Shown here: in pieces, positions 53,997 through 64,000 of the stretch
Layout of the letters: each line of letters starts with the position of its first letter
Position numbering within the stretch: the stretch's first letter is position 1
Notes under the pieces: generated by a model
Seen by the model: only the letters and a program-made list of their open reading frames with translations
Told to the model about the DNA's origin: nothing
Database searches by the model: none
Origin: Branchiostoma belcheri
Lineage: Eukaryota > Chordata > Leptocardii > Amphioxiformes > Branchiostomatidae
DNA length: 64,000 bases
Direction: 5' to 3'
Assembly (NCBI RefSeq): GCF_001625305.1
Contig: NW_017804009.1
Span: forward strand, 124,001 to 188,000
Program-made: the position numbers and the translations under genes

Positions 53997-54240
53997 ATGT
54001 TTATCTTTGCAGAAGGAAAACATTGTTTTTTGCTGTTTTTTCTGTTTTAAACACACAAGGTCAATGACCTGGTCCAGACGTCTGTCACCATGGTAACTGG
54101 TGCTGTAGCAGAAGGAAAACATTGTTTTTGCCCTGTTTCGTCTGTTCCGAACACACAAGGTCAATGACCTGGTCCAGACGTCTGTCACCATGGTAACTGG
54201 TGCTATAGCAGGCACCCTGTGGTGTTGGGTTACATTGTGA
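53997..54240 (+). mobile_element. Family D copy with a ~100-bp internal duplication
   Basis: AGAAGGAAAACATTGTTTTT and GGTCAATGACCTGGTCCAGA, each present twice, then CACCCTGTGGTGTTGGGTTA. Confidence 0.65.
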
Positions 54241-54439
54241 AGCAGAACAGAGTTGGAAATACATAATTATATGTCCGCGGTAGCAGCAAGTGCAGAAAAA
54301 ATGAAGCCCACGAATTATTTGTTAACAGTAATGATAAATTCGCAGTTCAGACGTGGTCGTGAAAACGGCGAACATAAAAGTACCATCAAAAAATCATAAA
54401 TTACAGTTACAATATAATCGGCTCATATTTCATATTTAG

Positions 54440-54715
54440 AGGTTGAAAAGTTGCATATTTATGTGTTATTACTACAAATGTTGAATTCATTCACTGCAAC
54501 TCACTAAAACCAGAAGTTATAACATGAACTGAGCTTGTTGCAAAAGATGTCAGATTGATTTAAAGTTTATAGGTTTAAAGACTTGGGGGTTGAAAAGTTG
54601 CATATTTATGTATTATTACTACAGATATTGAATTTATTCACTGCACTAAAACCACATTTGATAGCATGAAGTGAGCTTGTTTCCGAAAATGTCAGCCTGA
54701 TTTTAAGTTTATATC
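54440..54715. repeat. Two-copy tandem repeat, about 147 bp
   Basis: GGTTGAAAAGTTGCATATTT and TGTATTATTACTACA-like sequence at about 54442 and 54589, both followed by ATGAASTGAGCTTGTT. Confidence 0.8.
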
Positions 54716-54896
54716 TTAAAAGTGCCTATAAAGTGATGCAGTATGTTATACGGTCAAAGAATGTATGTCTTGGGAGAGATACTGACTTTTGATATTTATT
54801 GTTACTAGATTTAAAGGTTTGAGAATGAATTATCTCACAGATTGCCCTTTGTTGTGCATTACTTACTCATTATTGTGTTTGGTAATTACATTTGTA

Positions 54897-55285
54897 GGCC
54901 ATGTTGATTGGATTATATGGATGACATCCGCACACACATCAATTTTTATCTCTTCCCAAATAAAGGTTTTCGACAATACTGTAAAGCGTACAAAGCAGCT
55001 GCAAAATGAGCAAATATATGCCGTAAATTGCAAAAAAAAAATAAAAATTAAAAAACAATACTAATGTAAGAATGACAAAATCAATTCCAAAGAAAATGTG
55101 GAGAAATGCAAATAACAAGATACCATACTCTGCGTGTTTAGTCATTTGTTCAACCTTCATAGATGGCCACGTAGATTTCATAATGATTTCACAATTATTT
55201 TCTTTTGCCAAGCTTTTTTTATTCGCACGCTCGCATCAGTTTTGGGGTTCCCAGAGGACATCCATATAATCACATCAACATAGTC
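54897..55285. mobile_element. Family C MITE (389 bp)
   Basis: GGCCATGTTGATTGGATTAT with ATGGATGACATCC; right end decayed (ATAATCACATCAACATAGTC). Confidence 0.7.
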
Positions 55286-55736
55286 TTAATGTCAATATGA
55301 GGTTGAATGTACAACAGTTTCTAAACGATCACAACTTAATTTCAGAAATGTATCTTCTTGCAATTATATAGAGTATTTGTAATCGAATTTCATAGTCAAT
55401 CAATTTTAATGAAGTTTTAAGCTACCCGTTGGTTAATTAATTTCTATTTGTCATATTACTTCCTGCTTCTCAATATTGTATGAAATTAGACAGAGCTAAG
55501 ATCATTATATTTTCTTAAGAGGCATTTTCTAGATGTAGAATATATATATAATTAATTGCTGCTTCCTGTATCATATATGTCTGTAATATGTTCCTATGAA
55601 CTTTTCCAAATATTAGTCTAACTGTATAAATTATATCTGCTATATCTTGGTGATATTATTGGCAGTGCCTATTACTGCAGCTTATACATGTAACACTTCC
55701 ACTTTAACTCTCATATGAACTTTTAGCAATGAATTT
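55286..55736. other. AT-rich intergenic DNA
   Basis: No gene, repeat family or motif recognised. Confidence 0.4.
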
Positions 55737-56262
55737 GGCCATGTTGATTTGATTATGAGGGTGAGATCCTCTGGAAACCCCAAAACTGATGCGAGCGTGC
55801 GAATAAAAAAGTTGCCTTCATTATGAAATACACGTGGTCATGAAGGTTGAATAACTGACACAGAGTATGCCATGGCGAATAATGTACTCTTCATTTTCAT
55901 TTCTTCACATTTTCTTCCTTTCCTTTGGAACTGATTTTGGCATTCTACGGCATTAGTATCATTTTCAATTTTTTATTAATTCAAAGCATTTTTGTTCATT
56001 TTGCAGCTGCTTTGTACGATTTACATACCCTCTAAGCAGAGGTTTGGGTTATTTTTGGCGTGTTTTAAGCTTTTTTATCGGGATTTTGCACTGGAATTTT
56101 TTTCACCCAACCCAACAAAAATTCCAGTGCAAAAAAGAAACCCCGATAAAAAAAGCCTAAAATCACCCAAAACCTTGCTCCGCTTGGAGAGTACGATTTA
56201 CAAACACGGCCGAAAATTCATGCACGCGCTGATATCATCCATACAATCAAATCAACATGGCC
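55737..56262. mobile_element. Family C MITE carrying a nested insertion
   Basis: Outer ends GGCCATGTTGATTTGATTAT and CAAATCAACATGGCC plus TAA. The 166-bp foldback at 56026-56191 interrupts the conserved TTTGTACGATTTACA segment. Confidence 0.8.
56026..56191. mobile_element. Nested foldback element with 11-bp target duplication
   Basis: TACGATTTACA at 56015-56025 and 56192-56202. The insert begins TACCCTCTAAGCAGAGG and ends GCTCCGCTTGGAGAG. Long inner arms (TTTTATCGGG, GCACTGGAATTTTT) pair with their complements. Ends and long duplication resemble 9816-9985; Mutator-like by inference. Confidence 0.75.
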
Positions 56263-57270
56263 TAACTGCATGTCAAAAGTATGCGGTATTGGATTGAATG
56301 TCACCAGAAGCGTGTACGGAACAAGCGGAATTACACTAGCGCTGTCAGCTACTGTACGTGTAATCCCTATCCACTCCGAAAATCAATCTCAATAGATCTT
56401 TAAAGTGCAGGGCTGTTCAAGGACGGGATCACCGAGCTTTTGCGATATGGATTGTGGAGAGAAGTTTGGAGGGCGGCTTGTCGCTGAAGTCCCTGTCCAT
56501 GCCTGTAGCCATGGCCTAAAGGTTCACTTTTTGGTTCACTTTTTATCTAAAAGTGGTCCAAGATTTTTTTTTCTTTAAAAGATGGACTGATTCGTGTCAC
56601 CAGCTGGAATCGTAGGAAAACGGCTCACTTTGTCATTGAAAAAAGTTATCTTTGATTTTTTTTTTAAATCCTCTAAAAAATGCAGGAAATGCCATTTCAG
56701 AAGGTTCATTTTCAAAGTTTCCCGGGGGAGCATGTCCCTCGGACCCCTAGGAACCTCGCTGGTCCCTCAAGTAGTGGGAAGACCCCCACCCTCAAAATCC
56801 TGGCTACGGGCATGCTGCCACAGTCATTCACGAATTTGGCTTCCCGAACGCTAGCCGAACGCCCCCAACCTTGGTTAGGGGTAGATGTAGGTCGGCGCAA
56901 AGTCGGCTGGTGTTTGGCGAATTCGGCGCTGCCAGCCGAATGTTTCAAAACGTTCAAAACATTCGGGGGCTGGTCGGGAGATTCGATCATGGTTGGCCGG
57001 TGTTCTCTCGGCTGTAAGTCAGCAGAACACCGGCCAACCATTTCGGAGTACCTCAGCAGAGTCCGGGGGTCAAATTTGAATCAAATTTAACTCAAAGTCG
57101 TTTCAATTCGTATAGAAAGGTAGGTTAGACTGCTCCTAAACGTCATAACGACGTTGACCCATCAGTCTATCCTGGAATCCATATTTTTCCCCATTCCAAC
57201 CTTAGCATTCATCACAAGACACGGCACACTCAACTTATTTTTATGCCGGAAAAAGCGTACGGACAACAGA
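56263..57270. other. Intergenic DNA with a GC-rich block
   Basis: 56710-57080 is GC-rich and contains a perfect 16-bp hairpin GGTTGGCCGGTGTTCT/AGAACACCGGCCAACC (56991-57039, loop 17). A second inverted pair is CGAATGTTT/AAACATTCG just before it. No protein is recognised; opposite-strand frames look compositional. Confidence 0.4.
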
Positions 57271-57274
57271 CATA

Positions 57275-57620
57275 CTAGTACCCATACATTTTCACCTAAG
57301 TTAAGTGTAAAGTGCCTTTTCCAAGGGCACAAGTTCGGTGACAATGGCAGGATTCGAACTCGCTAACTCTTGGTTATAAGAGGTACGAAGGCCCACAACG
57401 ACACCTCCATATCGCTCTTTCACAGCCCTTCCACACCGCGCTGCCAAGGGCTATACCTTTCATGTCCCTTGGCAGCGCGCTGTAGAAGGGCCGCGGAAAA
57501 GCGGTATGGAAGGTATATCCCTTGGCAGCGCTGTGTGGAAGGGCTGTGGAAGAGGCGTATGGAGGTGTCATTGTGGGCCTTCGTTAAGCCGAACGCTCTG
57601 TCGTTACGCCACACCATACA
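57275..57620 (-). mobile_element. tRNA-derived SINE split by a foldback element
   Basis: Minus strand: TGTGGCGTAACGACAGAG head (A box) then GTTCGGCTTA. After the insertion come GTTCGAATCC (B box, about 57350-57359) and GTGCCCTTGGAAAAGGCACT. Same order as the SINE at 29710-30075, where A and B boxes are about 40 bp apart; here a 200-bp foldback separates them. Confidence 0.65.
57385..57584. mobile_element. 200-bp foldback MITE
   Basis: ACGAAGGCCCAC...ACACCTCCATA and CACAGCCCTTCCACA are mirrored at the right as TGTGGAAGGGCTGTG...GTGGGCCTTCGT. A second inverted pair inside is centred on CCCTTGGCAGCGC. No unambiguous target duplication. Confidence 0.7.
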
Positions 57621-57884
57621 ACTAGTAGTTGTACCGACAAATAGCTCATAAAAATGGATTCCAGGCTGCTATCGATCAGTCATATTTCTATGCCACACTC
57701 ATTAAGTGATCTTGTGCCATATGTGTGTGGGCGAACACATGTCTCCACCAGAGGACATGTCTGTGCTAATTAAGGCCATTATCCGATCCTCAGATGGCCG
57801 GATACCCAGACGTAATGATCACTTCAGATTTTGTGCGGGGGTGTAGGGGTACTCTTAAAGCTGAGGTTTGGGCATTGGCGTACT

Positions 57885-58310
57885 TTAGTATTATACACTT
57901 GACTTTTATTACGCAACAATGTACAAGGTACAAAGTATGGCAGAAATGAGAGAACAAATCTAACAAGTCAGTCTACGTAGTACAATACTAGGTGATATGG
58001 GATGAAAAGGCGCTTATACAATCATTAAAAGAATTTCTTACGTTTAGACATTCTTTAAAATACTGTCCTATATTCACAATGTATGGATTGTCAAAAGTCA
58101 ACAAGTATCTGAATTTGCTAGATGAATTCATGGCGAGAAATTCTGGTATAGAAGTTGATATAGTTGCATATAATGAATTACGTATATCAGAATATTTGGG
58201 ACAAACAATCAAAAAGTGGTATTCGTCTTCTATTAATTCTGGACAGAATGGACAAACCCTCTGGTCAGCAGGTATTTTCTGAAATCTTCCTGTTTCCATA
58301 CTTAATTTTT
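57885..58310 (-). mobile_element. LINE C-terminal fragment (CCHC-type end)
   Basis: The minus frame 58299-57988 reads RVCPFCPELIEDEYHFLIVC then PKYSDIR. The C-x2-C-x12-H-x4-C knuckle with EDExHFL and a following CPxY is the C-terminal signature of several non-LTR retrotransposon ORF2 proteins. No reverse transcriptase remains. The clade is not assigned. Confidence 0.6.
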
Positions 58311-58351
58311 GGCGTGTTTATGCATCTGTATAGCCGGTATTACCGCCCTTC

Positions 58352-58432
58352 GGCGTAAAACACCGTACCAGCTTCGCAGGCACGTGGCGCGGCGGCAGCT
58401 GGCTACATCACACAGAACGACTTGTTACGCCC
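58352..58432. mobile_element. 81-bp miniature of the 44921-47281 element
   Basis: GGCGTAAAACACCGTACCAG, then GGCAGCTGG and AACGACTTGTTACGCC. The left and right termini of the 2.36 kb element (GGCGTAACACACCAGCTTTT; AACGACTTGTTACACC) are both present with the whole interior missing. Confidence 0.6.
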
Positions 58433-58688
58433 AATCGTTGCACATCTAGAGGCAGGTGTTGTTTAAAGCTTTCTCACAGGTGATGATGTTCCACTCGACG
58501 ATAGTCCTTGGAAAATACGAATTTTTGAACACCTCAATTCTTGGTTGATAACTCTGATATTTGAAGGTATGCTTGTTTCTTGTTCTTTTCTGGGCTGGCT
58601 TTTTGATGCTCAATACCTTCAAAATGGTGCATCATGTGTGGTGTAAATATCTATGTTTATTGAGTTCCACTATTTTTTATGCATATGA

Positions 58689-59082
58689 GGCCACACCAAG
58701 TAAATTTTATGGATGACGTCCGCGCGCGCATTGATTTTGGCCTGTTCCTAGAAAAAAAAACAAGAAATTCTGCTTCCTGTAACTATGGCCAAAGAGTGCC
58801 GCAAATCGTCAGATTGACATCCGTAACCCGTAACGCGAAAACAGGACAGGACAACAACTGCTGTTCCACCTGATTTATTGCTGTTTTGGTGATGAATAAA
58901 AGACTTCTTGCTTGTTACACTGTGTCACCTCATTCAATTTGTGTCCTAACATTTGTCGTCTCTTAGTATATTTCTAATCTAGGCATCTTGTTTTTTAGGG
59001 CCTTTCTTGTTTTTTTTCGCCATCTCGCATTAGATTTAGGGTCCCCAAAGGACGTCATCCATAAAATTTACTTGGTGTGGCC
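58689..59082. mobile_element. Harbinger-like MITE, family B (394 bp)
   Basis: GGCCACACCAAGTAAATTTT plus GGATGACGTCC and complement; TGA on both sides (58686-58688, 59083-59085). Very like 24642-25096, with a 60-bp shorter interior. Confidence 0.85.
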
Positions 59083-59099
59083 TGATAAGAAAATGTCGT

Positions 59100-59519
59100 A
59101 TTTTAGTGTCGTAACCACCTTAAGTCCATTTGTAACGATGAAAAATTTACAGAAAACTTTACTAGCCCAGCTTACGACAGTGCAGGGTCCAGGGTGTGGG
59201 TGTGCCTCATGCACTGCTTTAAGGCAGCATTAGTATCATAATTAGCTTTTTAATCTGTACATAATTACATTTGATAATTTTTGTACATAATCAATTCTGT
59301 GTATAACTTTTACCGAATTGTATATTTCATGTCTACTGATTTTTGATGTCTTATGTCTAATGTTTATTGTTTGACTTGGTTCCGTATTGTTTTGTATTAT
59401 CATTTCAGGTTTGGGAGGACAACTTGTAAAGGCGTTGATACACCTGTTTTGTCCTCCGTCCTCCCTTCCACTTGTTTTTGCATGTGGTAAATTCAAATAA
59501 AGAAATAAAGAAATAAAGG
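59100..59519 (+). mobile_element. LINE 3' end with AATAAAG tail
   Basis: Ends TTGCATGTGGTAAATTCAAA then TAAAGAAATAAAGAAATAAAG, a short-unit tail typical of L2/CR1-like LINE 3' ends. A 3' untranslated stretch precedes it (59240-59480) after a short frame ending CTALRQH. Clade inferred from the tail only. Confidence 0.45.
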
Positions 59520-60005
59520 GTTTCAACAAAGATCATTAAATGGACGATAATACAAGGTTTACAATTGCTGTATCAAGGTCTTGTGGACCACCATGTCCCA
59601 AGTTTTGTCCTTGGGGACACTTGCGTTAAAGTGTTCGAAGCCTTCGCTCTGCGTTTGATTCCTTAAGTGTGGTCTTAAGCCTATACGGGTGTACACTAGC
59701 CAGACACGTGAGCCGCTAAGTCTCCCCACTTTTTCACCCTCTTAAGAATCTTAACGCCTCTCTCTCTTCGGATGGGCAGAGATAAAGATAGAAACATCTG
59801 AAGGAACTGCTGTCTAGCTTGAATCGTGTCTCAAGACTCAGCACCTTGAGTATTTTTATGGCTCACTTTTAATCTGCTACATCTTTAAGGGTTTCTTTTG
59901 AACCTTAGTTGTTTATTGATTTTCTAGACGTCCGGTTGAAGGCCGTGTCCAATGGCGTTCCTTACAGCAGTGCGCAGGTGTATCCCACAACACACTGCGG
60001 TTTCC
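59520..60005. other. Intergenic DNA with a possible exon interrupted by an insertion
   Basis: From an acceptor-like TTTTCTAG at 59920-59927, an open frame DVRLKAVSNGVPYSSAQVYP runs to the insertion at 60006. Without the insertion it would continue to a donor-like CAG/GTACTG at 60511. No family is recognised; no other signal in 59520-59900. Confidence 0.25.
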
Positions 60006-60457
60006 AGGGGTGTGCACAGTGCAATTTTACGGAATACAGTACACTCGTATTAGTGTATATATATAAAAGTTACAGTGCAATTTTACTAGTATACAGTGCA
60101 ATCGTATTTGTATACAGTGCAATTTTACGGAATACATGTACAGTGCAATCGTATTAGTACACAGTGCAATTTTATGGAATACATGTACAGTGCAATCGTA
60201 TTAGTATACAGTGCAATCGTATTAGTATACAGTGCAATTTTAGTAGTAAAATTGCACTGTATCCGATTGCATTGTACTCCGTAAAATTGCACTGTATTCT
60301 GTAAAATTGCACTGTATTCTGTAAAATTGCACTGTATTCCGTAAAATTGCACTGTATTCCGTAAAATTGCACTGTATTCCGTAAAATTGCACTGTATTCC
60401 GTAAAATTGCACTCAGTCTGTATTAAGTAAAATTGCACTGTATACTCTGGCACCCTT
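60006..60457. mobile_element. 452-bp insertion made of two opposed minisatellite arrays
   Basis: GGTTTCC occurs at 59999-60005 and 60458-60464, directly abutting AGGGGTGTGC and GGCACCCTT ends (hAT-like). Left half: nine CAGTGCAAT units. Right half: ten ATTGCACTG-type units of 20 bp (GTAAAATTGCACTGTATTCC). The halves are reverse complements, so a strand could fold into a very long hairpin. Confidence 0.75.
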
Positions 60458-60629
60458 GGTTTCCGGTCTTCCAAACATATATATACCTGCAAGCGTACCT
60501 ATAAGGGACAGGTACTGGGACATGAGATAGCGTGTGTTCTTCTATGTATGCCGTGGATTTATTTTTTATGTCCGATTGATGTGGTGTTCTTGAACACGGG
60601 TATCTCAGAGTACATGTTGAGTATATTTA

Positions 60630-60815
60630 TGTTGACCTTCGCAGAAGGAAAACATATTGTTTTTGCTCTGTTTCTTCAATGTAGATGTCCTTGTTTTGTT
60701 TCCTCTTCCGTTCCAAACACATAAGGTCAATGACCTGGACCAGACGTCTGTCGTCATGGTAACTGGTGCTGTAGCAGACACCCTGTGGTGTTGTGTTACA
60801 TTTTTTAGGGGTTGC
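60630..60815 (+). mobile_element. Family D repeat copy
   Basis: TTGACCTTCGCAGAAGGAAA, GGTCAATGACCTGGACCAGA, CATGGTAACTGGTGCTGTAG and CACCCTGTGGTGTTGTGTTA. Confidence 0.6.
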
Positions 60816-62075
60816 AAGAGTCGGATTAGTGTCGCCTTATAGTTATACAGTAATTATGTACATGTAATAATGACGACAATGTGCCAGGAAATGGCAGTAA
60901 AAGTAAAATGTCAATATATCAGGTAGATTTCCTCATCCAGAATAATTTTTGTTTTTGCCGCCTTGGAACTGCATCGGATACCTTTAACTCAAGGCGTTTG
61001 CCGGGCGCTTTCTCTCTTGATCCGTTCGGCCCAAGATGACGCTTAAGATGGTCTCCTGGTTCTCTCGAGACGCAGTAGAATTAACAGTCAATCAATAAAG
61101 ACATCCCACCGGGTTCTTGGCTAGATATGTGTGCGTGATCTGACTAGGAAAGTCAATATTACTATACAGAACAAGTGCCAAATACGTATGTTTCGTCAAT
61201 TATGTTATTATAAATTTATTGCAAATATATGGCCAAGGGCTAATTGCAAGTACAAACAACATGTATGAAAAAGAAAAGAAAATACAATGATATAAGAGAC
61301 TACATCTAATATTACACTACATACGTGATACTAGTTTTGCTAGATTTTACTTCTTCTTTTGAGGCAGTGGAAGACGAATTTGCCCACTTCTTTTACGATA
61401 TGTGGGTTCTTTGAAATAAATTTTTATCATGGTAAGGAATAGAGGGGAAGTAAGGTTGCATTTTTGACACGATGGTAAATAATTGTTTTCCGGTATCATC
61501 ATAAAATGAACAATTAGAGATGAATTGATTTTCGTATTCAACTGCATTTGCAACGCTGAAACTTGCACGAGTTTGAACCAACTCAGAATGTTTTTCACGT
61601 ACGACGAAAAAAAAACACTTTGAACTGAAAATTGGATCTTGCCCAAACCACACTTCTTGTGGAGTAAAACATATTCTAACACTGCCACCAAAGTACTAGT
61701 ACATGTGAGGTAAGCACGCGTGATTCGAAGTCATTTTCTGCACGCATTTTGATCTATCCACGTACTCACTTCAATGGTATGTTTCACAGAGAGCTCTTCT
61801 AGCTACTTGTAAATTATAGAACCTTTCCCTCACATCTCAAGTACAAGTACGTGTACATCTAAGACTGCTGATATACACTCCAGATGGCGCGGAAGCCAAC
61901 TTGATCCCCGGAACCACATTACTCTATTTGATCACTGCCGGCAACAGTATGTTTTCCACCGCACATTCCGAGCACAAACGAAGGCCACATCAACACAGTT
62001 TCGTGTGACAGAGCCCAAGACATGGTGCTTCTGTATAAAATAATAAAAATAGAAGGGTAACATTTGTAAAGCAAA
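60816..62075. other. Intergenic DNA with an unrecognised minus-strand frame
   Basis: The minus frame 61691-61347 continues the 61653-61393 frame region (FKVFFFRRT, VREKHSELVQTRASFSVANA) without a recognisable family. It could be a decayed mobile-element protein. Otherwise nothing is seen in 60816-61340 or 61700-62075. Confidence 0.25.
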
Positions 62076-62345
62076 TATATGTTTACCATCACATGGTCTA
62101 GCCTACCTAACTACTGCTCTGTTTATTCTTACTCAAGCAAATTCATATATGATGTTGCACTTATCCAACTCTGTCTTGCAACTTACAATATACATAATGT
62201 AACCCAACACCACAGGGTGTCTGCTACAGCATCAGTTACCATGGTGACTGACTGCTGGTCCAGGTCATTGACCTTGTGTGTTTGGAACGAAAGAAGAAAC
62301 AGAGCAAAAACAATGTTTTCTTCTACGAAGGTATACATAACTAAT
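62076..62345 (-). mobile_element. Family D repeat copy, inverted
   Basis: ATGTTTACCATCACATGGTC at left, TAACCCAACACCACAGGGTG, CAGTTACCATGGTGACTG, and CTACGAAGGTATACAT at right. Confidence 0.65.
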
Positions 62346-62755
62346 ACGTTTTTCGATTGGACGTTATACAATATAGATAGACATTTGTTGAGTTTTGCTT
62401 CGCTGCAACGTATTTTGCGGAAACTAATATACGACGCTGCCATTGAACTATTTGCTGCAAAATGTCCAAACGTTATGCTTATTTTATTCCGACATTTCAT
62501 ATGCGCCCAGATATTTGAAACGGTGTATGTGCCACCATATGTAAAGTTCAGAGGTTACCAACCGTCGTTGTTGTAACCATGTGTGCACAGCTGCTTTCAA
62601 GACCCTTGTGTTAATAACTTCTCAAGTAGGCTGCTCAGCTGTTTAGCATCATTCTAATTTCATCGCTGATGTTGGGTTGTCAGGAAAAATCCAAACAGAG
62701 GAGGCAGGGTCTCTAGAAGAAGAAAAGACACGACAGAAAGATCTAACGATTGGTA

Positions 62756-62980
62756 GATTATGTTACCGAAGGAAACATATTGTTTTGCTAGTTCGTCTTC
62801 TTCTTCAAACACTGACCTCTGACCTGACTGAACCAGACTGTCTGTCACCATGGTAACTGGAGTTGGGTTACATAATGTTGCAATTTTATAGCAGGAGGGA
62901 TTTAGACTCCTGTCACCGTATATGTAAATGTGTTTGAGTAAGAATTAACAGAGCAGACCATATGCGAAGGTAAACATTAT
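62756..62980 (+). mobile_element. Family D repeat copy
   Basis: TTATGTTACCGAAGGAAACA, CACCATGGTAACTGGAGTTG, GAGTAAGAATTAACAGAGCA and GCGAAGGTAAACAT. One of the cleaner copies, with both ends. Confidence 0.65.
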
Positions 62981-63009
62981 GCATTTGCTTTACAAATGTT
63001 ACTTTTCTA

Positions 63010-63620
63010 GCCGATTGATTGGTTTTGTTTATTTGCACATATACAGAGAAATACATAAACAAATAATGAAAAAATAGACAAATATGCCGGGGGGGGGGAG
63101 CTGAAAACTTCACGGGCCTCCCGGGCCCCCAAACGAAATAGTAAATAACAGTAATTACATTACCAAGAAATCAAAATTAATTATGATACTAAAATACATG
63201 ATCTAATAAGTTAAACATACGAAATGAAATTACATAATCCATCTTCAATTAGTGGCGTTATTGCGACAAGAAACCGATGATATAAATAACATAAGTAAAG
63301 CAAATTATTATATCTAATACGCCAAGAAAATAATATAAGCCAAATAACAGAGGATTGATACAAATGCTGGAAACAAGGAAAATAAACAAATTAGCTTAAA
63401 GTGATACTGGGTTTTTGTAGTAAATCTGTTTTTACGGAGTTTTTTGAAAATTTGTAAGTTGTAATGTTTGGCTTATGTTATTCCAAATAACGATTTCCGC
63501 TACGTATCTGCTTGGAGATTACTCACACTTCGTTGAGTCCAATCACGCAGTGCAACACAATCTACCGGTACCACGGCTCATGGTGATTAGTGAATCCCAG
63601 GTACTTAGTAGCTGCCCATT
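63010..63620. other. Intergenic DNA
   Basis: 63010-63330 (TTTATTTGCACATATACAGA, a G run, then many short AT-rich words) resembles a LINE 3' untranslated region in minus orientation, but no coding end supports it. Nothing recognised in 63330-63620. Confidence 0.3.
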
Positions 63621-63726
63621 GGACCATGTTGATTTGATTATATGGATGATATCCTCTGGAAATCCCAAAACTGAGGCGAGCGTGCGAATAAAAAAGTTTG
63701 GCAAAAAATAAAAGTTTATTATGATA
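63621..63726. mobile_element. Family C MITE left-end fragment
   Basis: GGACCATGTTGATTTGATTA with ATGGATGATATCCTCTGG and GCGAGCGTGCGAATAAAAAA; stops before the interior. Confidence 0.65.
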
Positions 63727-63759
63727 TACAGAAATAACATACAGGATATGATAAGTAAT

Positions 63760-63793
63760 AGACTTACTACTGCTACTACTACTGCTGGTGCTG

Positions 63794-63831
<38 letters not shown>

Positions 63832-64000
63832 GCTGCTGCTACTACTACTACTGCTACTACTGCTATTACTACTACTACTACTACTACTGACTACTACTAC
63901 CTCTACTACTGCTGCTACTACTACTGCTGCTGCTACTTCTACTACTACTACTACTACTTCTACTACTACTACATGTACTTCTTCTACTACTACATCTACT
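63760..64000. repeat. CTA/CTG trinucleotide microsatellite at the window end
   Basis: Long imperfect run of CTA with CTG and CTT variants that continues to the last base. Confidence 0.95.

Noticed and set aside
53340..54715. CRISPR-like arrays in the repeat-rich tail of the window
   Set aside because: Repeats are tandem without spacers and the genome is animal.

Overview
The window is animal nuclear DNA and most probably from a cephalochordate (amphioxus, Branchiostoma). The genes have many short exons with GT-AG introns. The proteins are deuterostome-like. Introns and intergenic DNA are packed with several families of small DNA transposons, Penelope-like retroelement tails, LINE tails and tRNA-derived SINEs. 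The organism is inferred from gene content and repeat style; no marker sequence was compared.

Layout of host genes. (1) 287-3713 (+): the 3' part of an LDL-receptor class A membrane protein with a PPxY tail; its 5' end lies outside the window. (2) 4885-17724 (-): a complete nine-exon carbonyl reductase of the CBR1 type, 273 aa with every exon phase consistent. (3) 12410-15505 (+): a 1031-aa leucine-rich-repeat membrane protein lying antisense inside the 6.8 kb third intron of gene 2. Its cytoplasmic tail carries 79 hexamers of telomere-like CCCTAA repeat translated as Pro-Asn/Asp/Ser/Thr dipeptides. (4) 19040-31809 (+): ATRIP, the ATR partner, 12 coding exons, about 1054 aa, head to head with gene 2 across a short CpG-containing promoter that has a TCTCGCGAGA element and a YY1-like ATGGCGGC site. 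(5) 33051-51840 (+): DCLRE1C (Artemis nuclease), 15 exons, 752 aa, with all metal-binding and beta-CASP residues in place. ATRIP and Artemis, both DNA-damage-response genes, are direct neighbours in the same orientation, 1.24 kb apart.

The last 12 kb (51.9-64 kb) holds no convincing host gene. It is a mosaic of mobile-element fragments, tandem repeats, one 188-base assembly gap and a terminal CTA/CTG microsatellite.

Mobile DNA. At least five short-element families have GGCC or GACCCTG ends and 3-bp target duplications, mostly TAA or TTA, as in PIF/Harbinger transposons. One copy (39441-40056) still encodes the start of a SANT/Myb-like protein resembling the Harbinger partner protein. Penelope-like 3' ends are all on the minus strand. 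Notable composites are a 2.36 kb inverted-repeat element with palindromic GC-rich subterminal repeats and a promoter-like core inside an Artemis intron (44921-47281), a foldback element inserted between the A and B boxes of a SINE (57.3-57.6 kb), a Mutator-like foldback nested in a Harbinger-like element (56026-56191), and a hairpin of minisatellite arrays flanked by a 7-bp duplication (60006-60457).
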